Below, piece by piece: positions 9,424 through 19,248 of a DNA stretch of 64,000 nucleotides; the first letter of the stretch is position 1, and every line of letters starts with the position of its first letter. The notes beneath the pieces are model-generated. The model ran no database searches and was not told the origin of the DNA. It saw only the letters and a list, made by a program, of their open reading frames with translations. The position numbers and the translations under genes were made by a program. This DNA is from CAYMND01 sp964465065 (GTDB lineage: Bacteria; Acidobacteriota; Aminicenantia; UBA2199), in assembly GCA_964465065.1 (NCBI GenBank), contig CAYXHZ010000010.1, positions 14,387 through 78,386 of the forward strand. Reading direction: 5' to 3'.

Positions 9424-10638
9424 ATGTCCACCTGGCCCAACCTACTTTTCGTTGACGATGAAAAAAACGTCCTGCACATCATCCGTCGGGAGCTGTTCGA
9501 TGCCCCCTTCAACGTGCTCCTGGCCGGATCACCCCGGGAAGCCTTCGATATCTTGCGACAGATCAATGTCGATATGGTAATCAGCGACATACACATGCCG
9601 GACATGGACGGCGTCCTCTTTCTGGAAGAGGTGAAAAAACTGTACCCCAGAACCGTGCGCATCATACTCAGCGCCTTCCTCGACGATACCATCGTCCTTG
9701 ACGCGATCACCCGGGGCATCGCCAGCGCCTTCTTCATGAAACCCTGGAATCCGGACCAGTTCCGTCTCGATTGCCAACAGATCCTGTCCAACAGGAAAAT
9801 TCTCAATGACCCGGATCTGCTGGACCTGATCAACAACATCGGCACTCTGCCCTCACCGCCACAGCTCTACAACGAATTCATCGCCGCCGTTGACCAGAAG
9901 AAAGGTTCCAAGCAGCTGGCGAAGATACTGGAGCAGGATGCCCCCCTGGCTGTCAACATTCTGCACATGGCGAACTCCGCCTGCTTTTCGGCCTATAAAA
10001 TCACCTCCCTGGAACGGGCACTCACCCAGTTGGGGTGCAATATCGTCAAGAACATGCTGCTGACCCTTTCTCTGGCCCATGGTTTCCATTGGAACACGGA
10101 ACAAAAAAATGAAATCGACCGCTTGCTGACCCACAGCAGCCTGGTGAGCCGGCTGACCTCACTCTTCTACCAGCAGCTGCATTTCCGCAACCTCGACGAA
10201 TTCACCAATTCTGCCGCCCTGACCCACGATATCGGCAAGATACTGCTGCTGTATTACTTTCCGGAAAAGTACCGGCAGGCCAGAGAACTGATGCCGCAGG
10301 AAAAGGGGATCACGTTCAAAGAAGCGGAAATCAGGATCAACCGGCACCACATCACTCACTGTGAAATCGGCGCATATTTCCTGAGTCTGTGGAACCTGTC
10401 CACACCCAACATCGACGCGGCCCTGTTCCACCACAGCCCTCAGGCCATATCGGGCAGCAACACCAGGCTGGTCCACCTGATCGCGCTGGCCAACCTGCGC
10501 GCCAACCTGCCCGGCGCCATCAGCGGCGAGGAATGGCTGTCCGTCACCGAGGAGATGCCCTTCTCGGAATCCGAACGCCGTCAATTGTGGGGAGATTACC
10601 AGTTTTCCGATCTCATGGAGACCGATCATGGACAGTAA
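9424..10638 (+). CDS. Response regulator with receiver and HDOD output domain
   Basis: 404 residues. The receiver (about 5-120) has LLFVDDEKNVL, phospho-Asp in MVISDIHMPDMDG and the Lys in FMKPWN. From about residue 140 an HDOD domain follows: SPPQLYNEF, ILEQDAPLAVNILHMANSA, ITSLERALTQLG, then HD-like THDIGKILLLYYFP and HCEIGAYFLSLWNL. HDOD proteins are non-enzymatic relatives of HD domains found in signalling and motility control. It starts 10 nt after the previous stop and overlaps the next gene by 11 nt. It is a clear paralogue of that next gene. Confidence 0.87.
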   Translation: MSTWPNLLFVDDEKNVLHIIRRELFDAPFNVLLAGSPREAFDILRQINVDMVISDIHMPDMDGVLFLEEVKKLYPRTVRIILSAFLDDTIVLDAITRGIASAFFMKPWNPDQFRLDCQQILSNRKILNDPDLLDLINNIGTLPSPPQLYNEFIAAVDQKKGSKQLAKILEQDAPLAVNILHMANSACFSAYKITSLERALTQLGCNIVKNMLLTLSLAHGFHWNTEQKNEIDRLLTHSSLVSRLTSLFYQQLHFRNLDEFTNSAALTHDIGKILLLYYFPEKYRQARELMPQEKGITFKEAEIRINRHHITHCEIGAYFLSLWNLSTPNIDAALFHHSPQAISGSNTRLVHLIALANLRANLPGAISGEEWLSVTEEMPFSESERRQLWGDYQFSDLMETDHGQ

Positions 10639-11821
10639 AGCCTGCGTTCTCTTTGTCGACGATGAAACGAACATCCTGCGTTCCATCCGTCGCGAATTTT
10701 TCGACGCTCCGCTTACCGTCCTCACCGCCGACTGCGCCTCGGAAGCCCTGAACATCATGCAGAAAACCGCCGTGGACCTGATCGTCAGCGACGTCAAGAT
10801 GCCGGTCATGGACGGCATCAGCCTGCTGGAACAGATCAAACAGAAATACCCCAATGTCCACCGCGTCATCCTCAGCGGTTACGTCGAGCAGAATTCGGTC
10901 GTTACCGCCATCGTCACCGGCGTGGCCAGCAGCTACATCGCCAAACCCTGGAAAGCCGAGGAACTCCGCGCCAACATCGAACAAATCCTGCGTCTGAAAA
11001 GGATACTGAACAATTCGGCACTCATGAACGCACTGGCTTCGATCGAACGCTTACCGTCGCTGCCGTCGGTGTACCACGATTTCATCCAGGCCATCGAGCA
11101 GGAAAGCCCGACCAAGGCTCTGGCCGACATCCTCAGTCAGGACGTATCCATGACCACCCGCATTCTGCAGGTCGCCAATTCCGCCTTCTATGGGGCCCAG
11201 AAGATCTCCTCGCTGGAACGGGCCCTGATCCAGCTGGGGACCAACGTCATCAAGGACATCACCCTGACGGTTTCCATCGCCAGCCAAATGACCTGGAAAC
11301 CACACCAGTTGCAGACACTCTTGAAAATTTTCCAGCATTCGGCCCATGTCAGCCGTCTGACTGCGGAACTGCACGTCCTGATCGCCCGCAGGCAGCTGGC
11401 CGAGGCGGACAGCTCGGCGGCGCTGACCCACGATATCGGCAAGATCATCCTGCTGCAATACTATCCGGATCTATACGATACCATCCTGAAAAGAAGCGCT
11501 TCGGACGACAGCCTGACTTTCTTCGACGCCGAAAAAAGCATTTCGCAACTCGGCGCCAGCCACTGCGAAATCGGAGCCTACTTCCTCAGCCGCTGGAATC
11601 TGCCCGGTATCAACGTTTCCGCGGCCCTCTACCACCACGATCCGCAGTCTGCAACCGGCAAGGACAGCGAACTGATTCACATGATCTCGCTGGCCAACCG
11701 ACTCAGCCACCTCCTGCCGAGAATCAGCGAACAAAAATGGCTGGACGTAACCCAGGACACTGTGTATTCGAGCGATCAACGCAAGGCCTTTTTAGCCCGG
11801 GCCCTGGAGGCGCAAGCATGA
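10628..11821 (+). CDS. Response regulator with receiver and HDOD output domain (paralogue)
   Basis: 397 residues with the same layout as its neighbour: receiver (VLFVDDETNIL, phospho-Asp in LIVSDVKMPVMDG, Lys in AKPWKAEE) and HDOD domain (LPSLPSVYHDF, ILSQDVSMTTRILQVANSAFYG, ISSLERALIQLG, LTHDIGKIILLQYYP, HCEIGAYFLSRWNLP). The order and the near-identical motifs point to tandem duplication. Its stop overlaps the next start (ATGA at 11818). Confidence 0.87.
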   Translation: MDSKACVLFVDDETNILRSIRREFFDAPLTVLTADCASEALNIMQKTAVDLIVSDVKMPVMDGISLLEQIKQKYPNVHRVILSGYVEQNSVVTAIVTGVASSYIAKPWKAEELRANIEQILRLKRILNNSALMNALASIERLPSLPSVYHDFIQAIEQESPTKALADILSQDVSMTTRILQVANSAFYGAQKISSLERALIQLGTNVIKDITLTVSIASQMTWKPHQLQTLLKIFQHSAHVSRLTAELHVLIARRQLAEADSSAALTHDIGKIILLQYYPDLYDTILKRSASDDSLTFFDAEKSISQLGASHCEIGAYFLSRWNLPGINVSAALYHHDPQSATGKDSELIHMISLANRLSHLLPRISEQKWLDVTQDTVYSSDQRKAFLARALEAQA

Positions 11822-12540
11822 GCGACGAGAAAGACAGCCGCCTGTCTCAAGCCACTGTCCTGTTTGTCGACGACGAGGAGAACATCCTGAAATCGATCCA
11901 CCGCGGCCTTCTCGATGAGCCCTACAAGAAGAAATATGCCAGCAGCGGCAGCGAGGCCCTGGCCATCATCGAACAGGAACCGATCCAGGTGCTGGTTACC
12001 GACATGCGCATGCCGGGAATGGATGGTTTGGCGCTGATCCGCCTGGTCGCCGAGAAAAAACCGGAAATCGTGCGCATCATCCTGACAGGGTATTCCCATG
12101 TTTCCACTCTGATTTCCGCCATCAACACCGGTCAGGTTTTTCGCTATCTGACCAAACCCTGGCGCGCCGAAACCGAGTTCATCCCGGCCGTACGCCAGGC
12201 CATCGCCTTCTACCAGCTGCGCCAGGAACGCGACGAAGTCGTCCAGAAGCTGAAAACCAGCAACCTGGAAATGAACAAGAAAAACATCGAGATGAACATC
12301 AAGATCAAGCAGAACGAGTCGTTGCTGACCAGACAACAGGAGCACCTGCAAGCGAGCAGAGAGATCCTTTCCATCATTACCCGCGAAATTGTCCCCTTTC
12401 TCGATTTCGTCTCCTTTCTGGGCAACGCCGATTATCCCCTCAACGCCGGCGACCGCAAGCGCATGGCTGAAAAAGCCGCGGCCACCAAAGGCGTGATCGA
12501 ATCCATTTCCACTATGCTCCAGGCTTCACAAGGCAGCTAG
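11818..12540 (+). CDS. Receiver-domain protein with long coiled coil
   Basis: 240 residues from the ATG overlapping the preceding stop. The open frame continues upstream to 11737, but that part reads through the previous gene. The receiver is at about 13-135 (VLFVDDEENILK, phospho-Asp in VLVTDMRMPGMDG, Lys in YLTKPWR). It is followed by a strongly charged coiled coil (about 140-190, LKTSNLEMNKKNIEMNIKI) and a short helical tail, with no known output domain. It is the last gene of the operon and its 3' end overlaps the convergent hybrid-kinase gene by 15 nt. Confidence 0.8.
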   Translation: MSDEKDSRLSQATVLFVDDEENILKSIHRGLLDEPYKKKYASSGSEALAIIEQEPIQVLVTDMRMPGMDGLALIRLVAEKKPEIVRIILTGYSHVSTLISAINTGQVFRYLTKPWRAETEFIPAVRQAIAFYQLRQERDEVVQKLKTSNLEMNKKNIEMNIKIKQNESLLTRQQEHLQASREILSIITREIVPFLDFVSFLGNADYPLNAGDRKRMAEKAAATKGVIESISTMLQASQGS

Positions 12541-14589
12541 CCCTTTTTGATCGAGCACCTGGCGAACCTTCATGCTGAAGGCATCGAAAGAAAAGGGTTT
12601 CTGAATGAAATTTGCCCCGCCTTCGCACAGACCATGATGAATGATGACGTTGTCGATGTAGCCGGACATGTACAGGCACTTCAACCCGGGATAAACCAGC
12701 GCCAGACGATCGGTCAATTCCTTGCCGTTCATTCCCGGCATGACCACGTCGGTAATGATCAGATGAACCGGTCCGGGGTGAACTTCGCACATCTCGATGG
12801 CCTGTTCGGCGCTGTTGGCTTCAATTATCGTATAGCCCAACTCGCCGAGAATACGGCTGGCCACTCTGCGCACCGCATCCTCGTCCTCCACGAGCAGAAC
12901 GGTTTCCTTGCCCCGCTCCGGACCGGAGCCAACCGCTTGGGTAACGGGTGCGGTCGCGGCTGCGGCCTCGGCTTGGGGTAAAAATATTTTCACCGTCGTC
13001 CCTTTCCCCGGCTCGCTGTACACCCAGATACTGCCGCCGCCGTTCTTGACGATGCCATACACGGTGGGCAGACCCAGCCCGGTTCCCTTTCCCCTCTCTT
13101 TGGTCGAGAAAAAAGGCTCAAAAACATGGGACTGAGTCTCCGCATCCATACCGCATCCGGTATCGCTGATCGCCAGCATGACATAGGGTCCGACCGCGAC
13201 ATCGGCATGCCCGCTGACGAAGGTTTCATCTAGCAACACGTTTTTCGTCTCGATGATGATTTCGCCTCCGTCAGGCATGGCATCGCGCGAGTTCAGCACC
13301 AGATTGGCGATGACCTGTTCCATTTGCCCCACATCGCCCTTTACCCGAGACAATTCCGGATCGAGGGATTTGACCAGTTTGATGTCCTCGCCGATGACGC
13401 GGGACAGCATCTTGATCATGTCCCGGACCACATCGTTCAGATTGAGGTCGACCATTTCCGTCGGCAAATTGCGGCTGAAAGTCAGCAGCTGCCGCGTCAG
13501 GTTGACGCATCTCCGACCGGATTCCTGCATGATCCCGATGTCTTCGTACAGGGCATCGTCCGAACTCAGCGATCTGAGCAGGAGATCGCTGGTCACCATC
13601 AGCGGAGTCAGGGCATTGTTGATGTCATGGGCAATACCACCGGCCAAACGGCCGACGGCCTCCATCTTCATGGCTTGTTGAAACTGTTCCTCCAATTTCA
13701 GATATTCCGTGATGTCCCGTTTGACACCCACATAGTTGACGATCTCCCCGGCGGCATCCCGCACAGGCGATATGGTCATCGTTTCGGTAAACAGCTTGCC
13801 GTCCTTCCGTTTGTTGACGATGCGGCCGGTCCAGGTGTCACCCGAGGAGATTGTCTGCCACATGTTCCGGTAAAACTCGGCATTCTGCCTGCCACTTTTC
13901 AGGATGCGCGGGTTTTGTCCGATCGCTTCCTGACGACTGAATCCGGTCACTTTCTCGAAAACCGGATTGAGGTATTGGATATTCCCCCGGGGATCCGTGA
14001 TCATGACAATTTCGGCCGCCTGTTCGATGGCTGTGGCCAACCGTTTGAGATCCCCTTCCATCCGCTTCCGCTCTTCGATATCCTGCTCCAACAGCTTGTT
14101 GGCTTTTTCAAGCTGCAGCATCTTGTCTTCCAGCTTGCGGATAAGCGCCTCGTTGTACCCCTTGATGTAGACGCTTTCTTCAAGCGGTTTCGGACCGGGG
14201 TCGGCTCGAACATCTGCCGGATGCCTGACCAGGACATCCTCCATGATGCGCAACAGTTCGGCAGGGTCCTGAGGTTTGATGACGAAGCGCTCGGCACCGA
14301 GATTCAGGGCGAACTCTTCGTCTTTGGGGTCGGTGTAGGTGGCCGTATAAAAGATGAAGGGAATCTTCAGGAAGCGGTCATTCGCTTTCCATTGGCGGCA
14401 CAATTCGAAACCGTCCATTACCGGCATGAGAATATCGGAAACGACCAGGTCGGGGCAGTCATTGCCGGCCGTTTGCAGGGCCTGGGTGCCATTGGCCGCC
14501 GTCGACACCCGGTACCCGTTGCCGTTGAGCAGCGATTCCAGCAGGTACAGATTCTGCGGGTTGTCATCGACGATCAAGATGTGTTTCAT
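12526..14589 (-). CDS. Hybrid histidine kinase with N-terminal and C-terminal receivers
   Basis: 687 residues from the ATG at 14589, preceded by GGAAGGAAG and overlapping the previous stop (ATGA). In order: receiver (MKHILIVDDNPQNLYLL, phospho-Asp in DLVVSDILMPVMDG; about 1-120), a helical linker, a PAS domain (about 175-295, EIVMITDPRGNIQYLNP), the phospho-acceptor segment LAGGIAHDINNALTP (about 310), an ATPase domain (NSRDAMPDGG, GKGTGLGLPTVYGIV) and a second receiver (VLLVEDEDAVRR, LIITDVVMPGMNG, IQKPFSFDAF). It can accept phosphate at both ends and so may act as a relay with the preceding single receiver. The frame upstream of 14589 reads through that receiver gene and is not part of the protein. 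Confidence 0.87.
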   Translation of the reverse strand: MKHILIVDDNPQNLYLLESLLNGNGYRVSTAANGTQALQTAGNDCPDLVVSDILMPVMDGFELCRQWKANDRFLKIPFIFYTATYTDPKDEEFALNLGAERFVIKPQDPAELLRIMEDVLVRHPADVRADPGPKPLEESVYIKGYNEALIRKLEDKMLQLEKANKLLEQDIEERKRMEGDLKRLATAIEQAAEIVMITDPRGNIQYLNPVFEKVTGFSRQEAIGQNPRILKSGRQNAEFYRNMWQTISSGDTWTGRIVNKRKDGKLFTETMTISPVRDAAGEIVNYVGVKRDITEYLKLEEQFQQAMKMEAVGRLAGGIAHDINNALTPLMVTSDLLLRSLSSDDALYEDIGIMQESGRRCVNLTRQLLTFSRNLPTEMVDLNLNDVVRDMIKMLSRVIGEDIKLVKSLDPELSRVKGDVGQMEQVIANLVLNSRDAMPDGGEIIIETKNVLLDETFVSGHADVAVGPYVMLAISDTGCGMDAETQSHVFEPFFSTKERGKGTGLGLPTVYGIVKNGGGSIWVYSEPGKGTTVKIFLPQAEAAAATAPVTQAVGSGPERGKETVLLVEDEDAVRRVASRILGELGYTIIEANSAEQAIEMCEVHPGPVHLIITDVVMPGMNGKELTDRLALVYPGLKCLYMSGYIDNVIIHHGLCEGGANFIQKPFSFDAFSMKVRQVLDQKGLAAL

Positions 14590-14981
14590 GATCTTCCTTC
14601 CGTCCTGGGCGGGTTCCCGGTCAGAAACTGACCGATCTCGTCCAGAAAGGTGCCGGGGTTGATCGGTTTCTCGATGTAGCCCACGCAGCCGGCCTCGATC
14701 GCTTTCTCCCGGTCGCCGACCATGGCATATGAAGTCACCGCCACGATGGGCACCTCGGTGAGATCCGGACACTTTTTCAGTTCTCTGGCGATGGTATAAC
14801 CGTCCATCTCGGGTAACTGGATATCGAGCAGAATCAGTTCCGGCGGCTCTTTTTTCGCACAGGCAATCCCCTCCGGACCGCTCCGGGCCTGAACGACCTG
14901 ATGGCCGGCCTTCTCCAGAATGAAAACGATCAGGTACAGGTTCTGCTCATTGTCCTCGATGATGAGAATTTTTCGTCCCAT
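14586..14981 (-). CDS. Single-domain response regulator
   Basis: 131 residues making only a receiver domain: KILIIEDNEQNLYLI, phospho-Asp in LILLDIQLPEMDGY, Thr/Ser region VAVTSYAM and Lys in YIEKPINPG. This is the DivK/CheY-like type that passes phosphate or docks on another protein. The start follows directly on the kinase stop (TAA then ATG) with AGGAG upstream, and its own stop overlaps the hybrid kinase start, so three genes are tightly coupled. Confidence 0.88.
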   Translation of the reverse strand: MGRKILIIEDNEQNLYLIVFILEKAGHQVVQARSGPEGIACAKKEPPELILLDIQLPEMDGYTIARELKKCPDLTEVPIVAVTSYAMVGDREKAIEAGCVGYIEKPINPGTFLDEIGQFLTGNPPRTEGRS

Positions 14982-16496
14982 TTACATCTCCTGCGCAGGT
15001 TCGAGAGGCAGCGAAAAGGTGAAGGTGCTGCCAATCCCCCATTCGCTTTCGACCGAAATCCGTCCGCCCATCATCTCGACCAGCTTCTTGCAGATGGACA
15101 AACCCAGCCCGCTGCCTTCGTGGTTGCGGGTCAGGCCGGTGTCGATTTGCTGGAAGGTTTGAAACAGGATCCCCATGTCTTCGGATTTGATACCGATGCC
15201 GTTGTCCGCCACCCGGATCACGAGTTCGCCTTCCCGGACCAGCCCCTGGACGCGAATGGTTCCCCTTTCCGAAAACTTGACCGCATTGTTGAGCAGGTTG
15301 ATGAGAATCTGCTCGAAACGGCGGCGGTCCGCGCTCAGGGCGTTTACTTCCGGGGACAGCTCACAGGCCATAGCCAGACCCTTTTTCTCGGCCAGCGGCG
15401 TCACCAACCGGATCGCCTTGTCCAGAGATTCGCAGACCTGGAAGGGTTTGTATTCGATTTTGAGCTGACCGGATTCGATTTTGGACAGATCCAGAATGTC
15501 GTTGATCAGATCCAAAAGATGACGCGCACTGCCCTGAACCATGCCCAGTTGCTTGGTTTGTTCCGGATTCAGCGGACCGGGTAAACCCTGCAGCATGATG
15601 CCGGTGAAACCGATGATGGAATTGAGCGGCGTACGCAATTCATGCGACATGGAGGCCAGAAAAGCGGATTTCAGGCGGTCGGCCGACTCGGCCTGTTCTT
15701 TGGCTACCAGCAACTCCTGGGTGCGGTCTTTCACCCGCTGTTCCAGGCTCTTGTTATTCTCCAACAGTTCGTTACGCTGGGTTTCGATCGTCTGCAGCAT
15801 GGTGTTGAACGACTGCACCAGCACCCCGGTTTCATCCTCGCTCTCCGCCACCGCCCGTACCGAATAATCTTTATGCTCGGCGATCGTCCGGGCGATTTTG
15901 GCCAGCCTGGCGATGGGATCGGAAATGATCCGATGCAGGCGGAACGACAGGAGAAAGGAGACCGCAAGCGCAAGCAGAATGATCAGCACCGTTACGGAAA
16001 GGTAGGTCTTCCAGGCGCGATCCAGTTTCGCGAGACTGGCCTGCAAAAATACGGTTCCGATCCGTTTTTCTTCGAATACGATCGGCTCGAACACCACCAG
16101 TCTCCGGGATTCGAAACGGTGCAGACTCCCCGTTTCAGGAGTCGGGAAATCGTCGTTTCCGAACCCGGGAACCTTGTAGGCGGCAAAGACCGAACCGTCT
16201 TCCGCATATATGCAGGCGCTGGTGACATCGGGCGCAACCCGCAGAGAAGCGAGGTTTTCCCTGGCCAGATTGGCATCATTGAAAAGCAGGGCGGCGTTGC
16301 TCCGTTCCGCGATCAGCATGGCCGAAACGGACAAGCCATTGACCATGTCTTCCTTGATCTGGAAGCGCTGGAATACGCTGAAGGCCGCACCCGCCACCAA
16401 CAGGCCGGATACCGTCGCGATCATCGTAATCAGAACCAGTTTTCTGGCAAACGACAGGGTACGGATACGGCTGCGGAATCTGTTCTTCGTTTTCAT
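14982..16496 (-). CDS. Membrane-bound sensor histidine kinase (HAMP, HisKA, HATPase)
   Basis: 504 residues. A first membrane segment (about 18-40), a periplasmic sensor of roughly 120 residues resembling the CHASE8 type, a second membrane segment (about 168-190), HAMP (about 190-245), a coiled coil, a HisKA segment with SMSHELRTPLNSI and an ATPase domain (NAVKFSERGTI, GSGLGLSICKKLV, IGSTFTFSLPL). Its ATG overlaps the stop of the YfiR-like gene (ATGA). Gene order suggests that the periplasmic YfiR-like protein modulates this kinase, and that phosphate then moves to the next receiver or hybrid kinase. Confidence 0.88.
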   Translation of the reverse strand: MKTKNRFRSRIRTLSFARKLVLITMIATVSGLLVAGAAFSVFQRFQIKEDMVNGLSVSAMLIAERSNAALLFNDANLARENLASLRVAPDVTSACIYAEDGSVFAAYKVPGFGNDDFPTPETGSLHRFESRRLVVFEPIVFEEKRIGTVFLQASLAKLDRAWKTYLSVTVLIILLALAVSFLLSFRLHRIISDPIARLAKIARTIAEHKDYSVRAVAESEDETGVLVQSFNTMLQTIETQRNELLENNKSLEQRVKDRTQELLVAKEQAESADRLKSAFLASMSHELRTPLNSIIGFTGIMLQGLPGPLNPEQTKQLGMVQGSARHLLDLINDILDLSKIESGQLKIEYKPFQVCESLDKAIRLVTPLAEKKGLAMACELSPEVNALSADRRRFEQILINLLNNAVKFSERGTIRVQGLVREGELVIRVADNGIGIKSEDMGILFQTFQQIDTGLTRNHEGSGLGLSICKKLVEMMGGRISVESEWGIGSTFTFSLPLEPAQEM

Positions 16497-17083
16497 CGTA
16501 TTATCCTGGCAATCTCCAGAAGCTTGGCGCTGACATTCAGGCCGATGCGATTCACGGCGTCCAGATTGATCTCGATGATCACGCGCTCATTCTCGACAGC
16601 GAAACCGATCATGCCGCCCTGAGCGGCAAACTGCGGTATGTCGCTGATCGTCAAGATCGGAACGGCGGCGGTCTGTTCCTGAATCAGGGGCCAATCCTTG
16701 CCTGCCGAAGCGCCGATGTAGAGGACATGGCAGGTGGCAGAACCCGCCTGCTGCACTGTGCTGACAGTCACCGGCCGCTCCTTGATTTTCCGGCTGGAAA
16801 GTTCGCCCAGCAGTTTCTGGGTCGGATCCGAGCCGATCGCACAGATTCTGATCGGCTCCATCGGCCCGTCGGGCCATTCGATCAGCCTGAGAATGTTGTA
16901 CACATAGGCGACTTTGATCTTTGCGGCCAGCTGATTTTCATCGCGTTCCACCGCCTCTCTCCGGTCCTGCCCCCACAGCGCCGTCACATGCAGGCAGAGA
17001 ACGAACAGCAGCAGAAGCCAGCGAACGGAGGCGAGCCGGAAAAGGCCATGACGGTCCTGAGCCAGGCGGTATCGTTTCTCCAC
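16493..17083 (-). CDS. YfiR-family (DUF4154) periplasmic protein
   Basis: 196 residues starting at GTG with AGGAGG 5 nt upstream. A signal peptide is visible (VRWLLLLFVLCLHVTALWGQ). The mature part has the family pattern KIKVAYVYNILRLIEWP near the start, a CHVLYIGAS middle motif and GGMIGFAVENERVIIEINLDAVNRIGLNVSAKLLEIARII at intervals near the end. In Pseudomonas YfiR restrains a diguanylate cyclase from the periplasm. Here it sits directly upstream of a membrane kinase instead, so a sensory partner role for that kinase is an inference. Confidence 0.8.
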   Translation of the reverse strand: MEKRYRLAQDRHGLFRLASVRWLLLLFVLCLHVTALWGQDRREAVERDENQLAAKIKVAYVYNILRLIEWPDGPMEPIRICAIGSDPTQKLLGELSSRKIKERPVTVSTVQQAGSATCHVLYIGASAGKDWPLIQEQTAAVPILTISDIPQFAAQGGMIGFAVENERVIIEINLDAVNRIGLNVSAKLLEIARIIR

Positions 17084-17092
17084 CCACGCCTC

Positions 17093-19084
17093 CTAAAACC
17101 GATAGGTAAAAGTCATCATGACCATGCGCTGCGGCTGACGGTACCGATCCGGCGGCCGGTTGGAAGGGTGAAAGTAGACTTCATCGAGCAGGTTGCGGAC
17201 CACAATCTGCAGATCAAAGCCTTTCAAGTCCAGGCATGACAGGGATGCGTTCCATATAAACGCCGCTTCGATCCGGTCGCTGCCGGTGGCGGCAATCGGC
17301 TGCGGATTCCGTCTGGCACCGATCAGGTTGCACCAGACACTGGCCCGCACCCGGTCGCTGAACCGGCAAGTCAGCCCCAGGTTGGCGCCATGGGCGGCAA
17401 TCTCGGCGATCGATCGACCCGTTTCGTCGACGGCGCGGGTATAGGTGTAGTTGACAAACGAACGAAAAGCCCCGATCCAGATCTCGGATCCCAGTTCCAG
17501 GCCGAAGGTGTCGACCTGGCCGATGTTCGTCCAGTACCAGTTTTCCGAACCGTCGTCAGCGACAACACTCTTCCTGGATATCATGTCGTCGAGGCGATTC
17601 CAGTAAATTGCGGTTTCCAGGCGGATCAGCTCCCGGTAGCGGTATCCCAAAGACAGTTCCAGGGACTGCATCCGTTCCGGATCCAGCCCGGCGTTGCCCA
17701 GCCCATCGGTGAAGTCCCAGGGCTTCGGCGCTCGGAAGGCCCTTCCATACAAGAGCTTCACCGACAGATCCTTCCAGGTGAACAGCGCACCGCCCCGCGG
17801 GGTCAGTACCACATCGTAGACACTGCTGCAATCCATACGCAAACCGGTGGTGATCTGCAGCATCGGCAACGGCTTGTACACCCCCTGGACATAGGCGCTG
17901 AACAGTGTGGCCGAGGTCATTTCCGGCCAGGAGGGCTGATCCGGCTTCTCCTGCGGTGAAGCACTCTGGCTGATGGAATAATTTTCCGCCAGCCAGTCCT
18001 TTTCCAAAACCAGTCCGGCGACAAGATTCAGATCACGAAAAAAGCGGCCGTCCATCGTGATCTCGGCGCCGATCCGATAGTTGGGACGGAAAAAACCGAA
18101 CTGACCGTCATCGTTGATTTCCCGGACGGAATCGTCCAGAACCGTGGTCTCGCGGGCATAGATTTTCGACTGCAACGACACTGAGCCGCTCAGGGCTTTC
18201 TCGTGCTGCAGGTACAAGTTCAGGAATCTGAGATTCCAGCGTGTGCCGTTGTCCCGATAGCTCGTGCCCAGGGCAGGATAATACGTCGCCGCGGAGGATA
18301 TGCGGTTCTGATAATGCAACCCCAGGAGGAAATCCCGGCGCCGGGCTTTGATGTCCAGGCTGAGGTCGTGTTCGTACAGCTCCAGATCGGACGTCCACAG
18401 GCCATCGTTGTCGTCCCCCGAAAGGTCGGCCTGTTTCGTCGTTTTATACATGGCCGACACCCGCAGGCCCGATTCTTTTTTCGGATCGAAAAAGGAAAAA
18501 CGGAGACCGCCCAGCCCGGTATCGAAACCTCCATAGCCGGCGCTGACCGACAGGCCTTACGGCCCATCGTCCGGATCCCTGGTTACGATGTTGATGACGC
18601 CGGAGACCGCATTCGTCCCGTACAGCGCCGAAGCCGGGCCGTAGATCACCTCGATGCGTTTCACATTTTCCAGGTTGTACTGACCGCCGCCATAAAAGCC
18701 GCCGGAGTTCAATTCGTTCATTTCGAGGCCGTCGATCAGCACCAGGGCCAGATTGTTCTGATTGGGTATACCCCGGATGAACACGTAGCTGTTCAGGCTC
18801 TGCGGGTTTCGGAACTGAAAACCCGGCAGATCGGCCAAGGCCTGGTCCAAGGTCATGTACCCCCGCTCGCGAATCTGCTCCGCGCTGATCACCCGAACGG
18901 TGGCCGGGGCGTCGGAAATCACTTCGGCCCGCTTCGAGACGCTGGTGATTTTGAGTTCGGCCAGTTCCTTGAGCCCCATATCGAGCAGATCCGCCAGCGG
19001 CAGATCGTCGCTCTGGGCAAAGCCGGCTGCTGCACAGAGGAAAAGCAGCCCCCAACACAGATTCCTCGCCGCACAGTTCATCAT
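17093..19084 (-). pseudogene. TonB-dependent receptor interrupted by an in-frame TAA
   Basis: Two open stretches, 19084-18557 and the region up to 17093, share a frame and are split only by TAA at 18557-18559. The first part has a signal peptide (LLFLCAAAGFAQ) and a plug domain (ITSVSKRAEVISDAPATV, VFIRGIPNQNNLALVLIDG, SALYGTNAVSGVINIVTR). The stop falls right after the plug, where the barrel begins (GLSVSAGYGG). The second part is the barrel, ending in the typical aromatic TFTYRF. Together this gives about 663 residues. The layout plug-barrel plus a downstream YfiR/kinase set is a recurring arrangement for sensing or uptake at the outer membrane. It may be a genuine loss or an assembly error. 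Confidence 0.7.
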
Positions 19085-19248
19085 TTCACCCCTTGTAGCT
19101 TAGCCTTTGCCTGCCCGTAACCCAAAAACCGCAACGCCTTACAAGGTATCGGATGACCGGTAATCAGTTCTTGATTAGTGTTGCATCAAATCATTTTTTT
19201 TTCAATGTTTTCATGCGGAATTCCAGCCGTGGTCCAGTCCCAGGGCTC

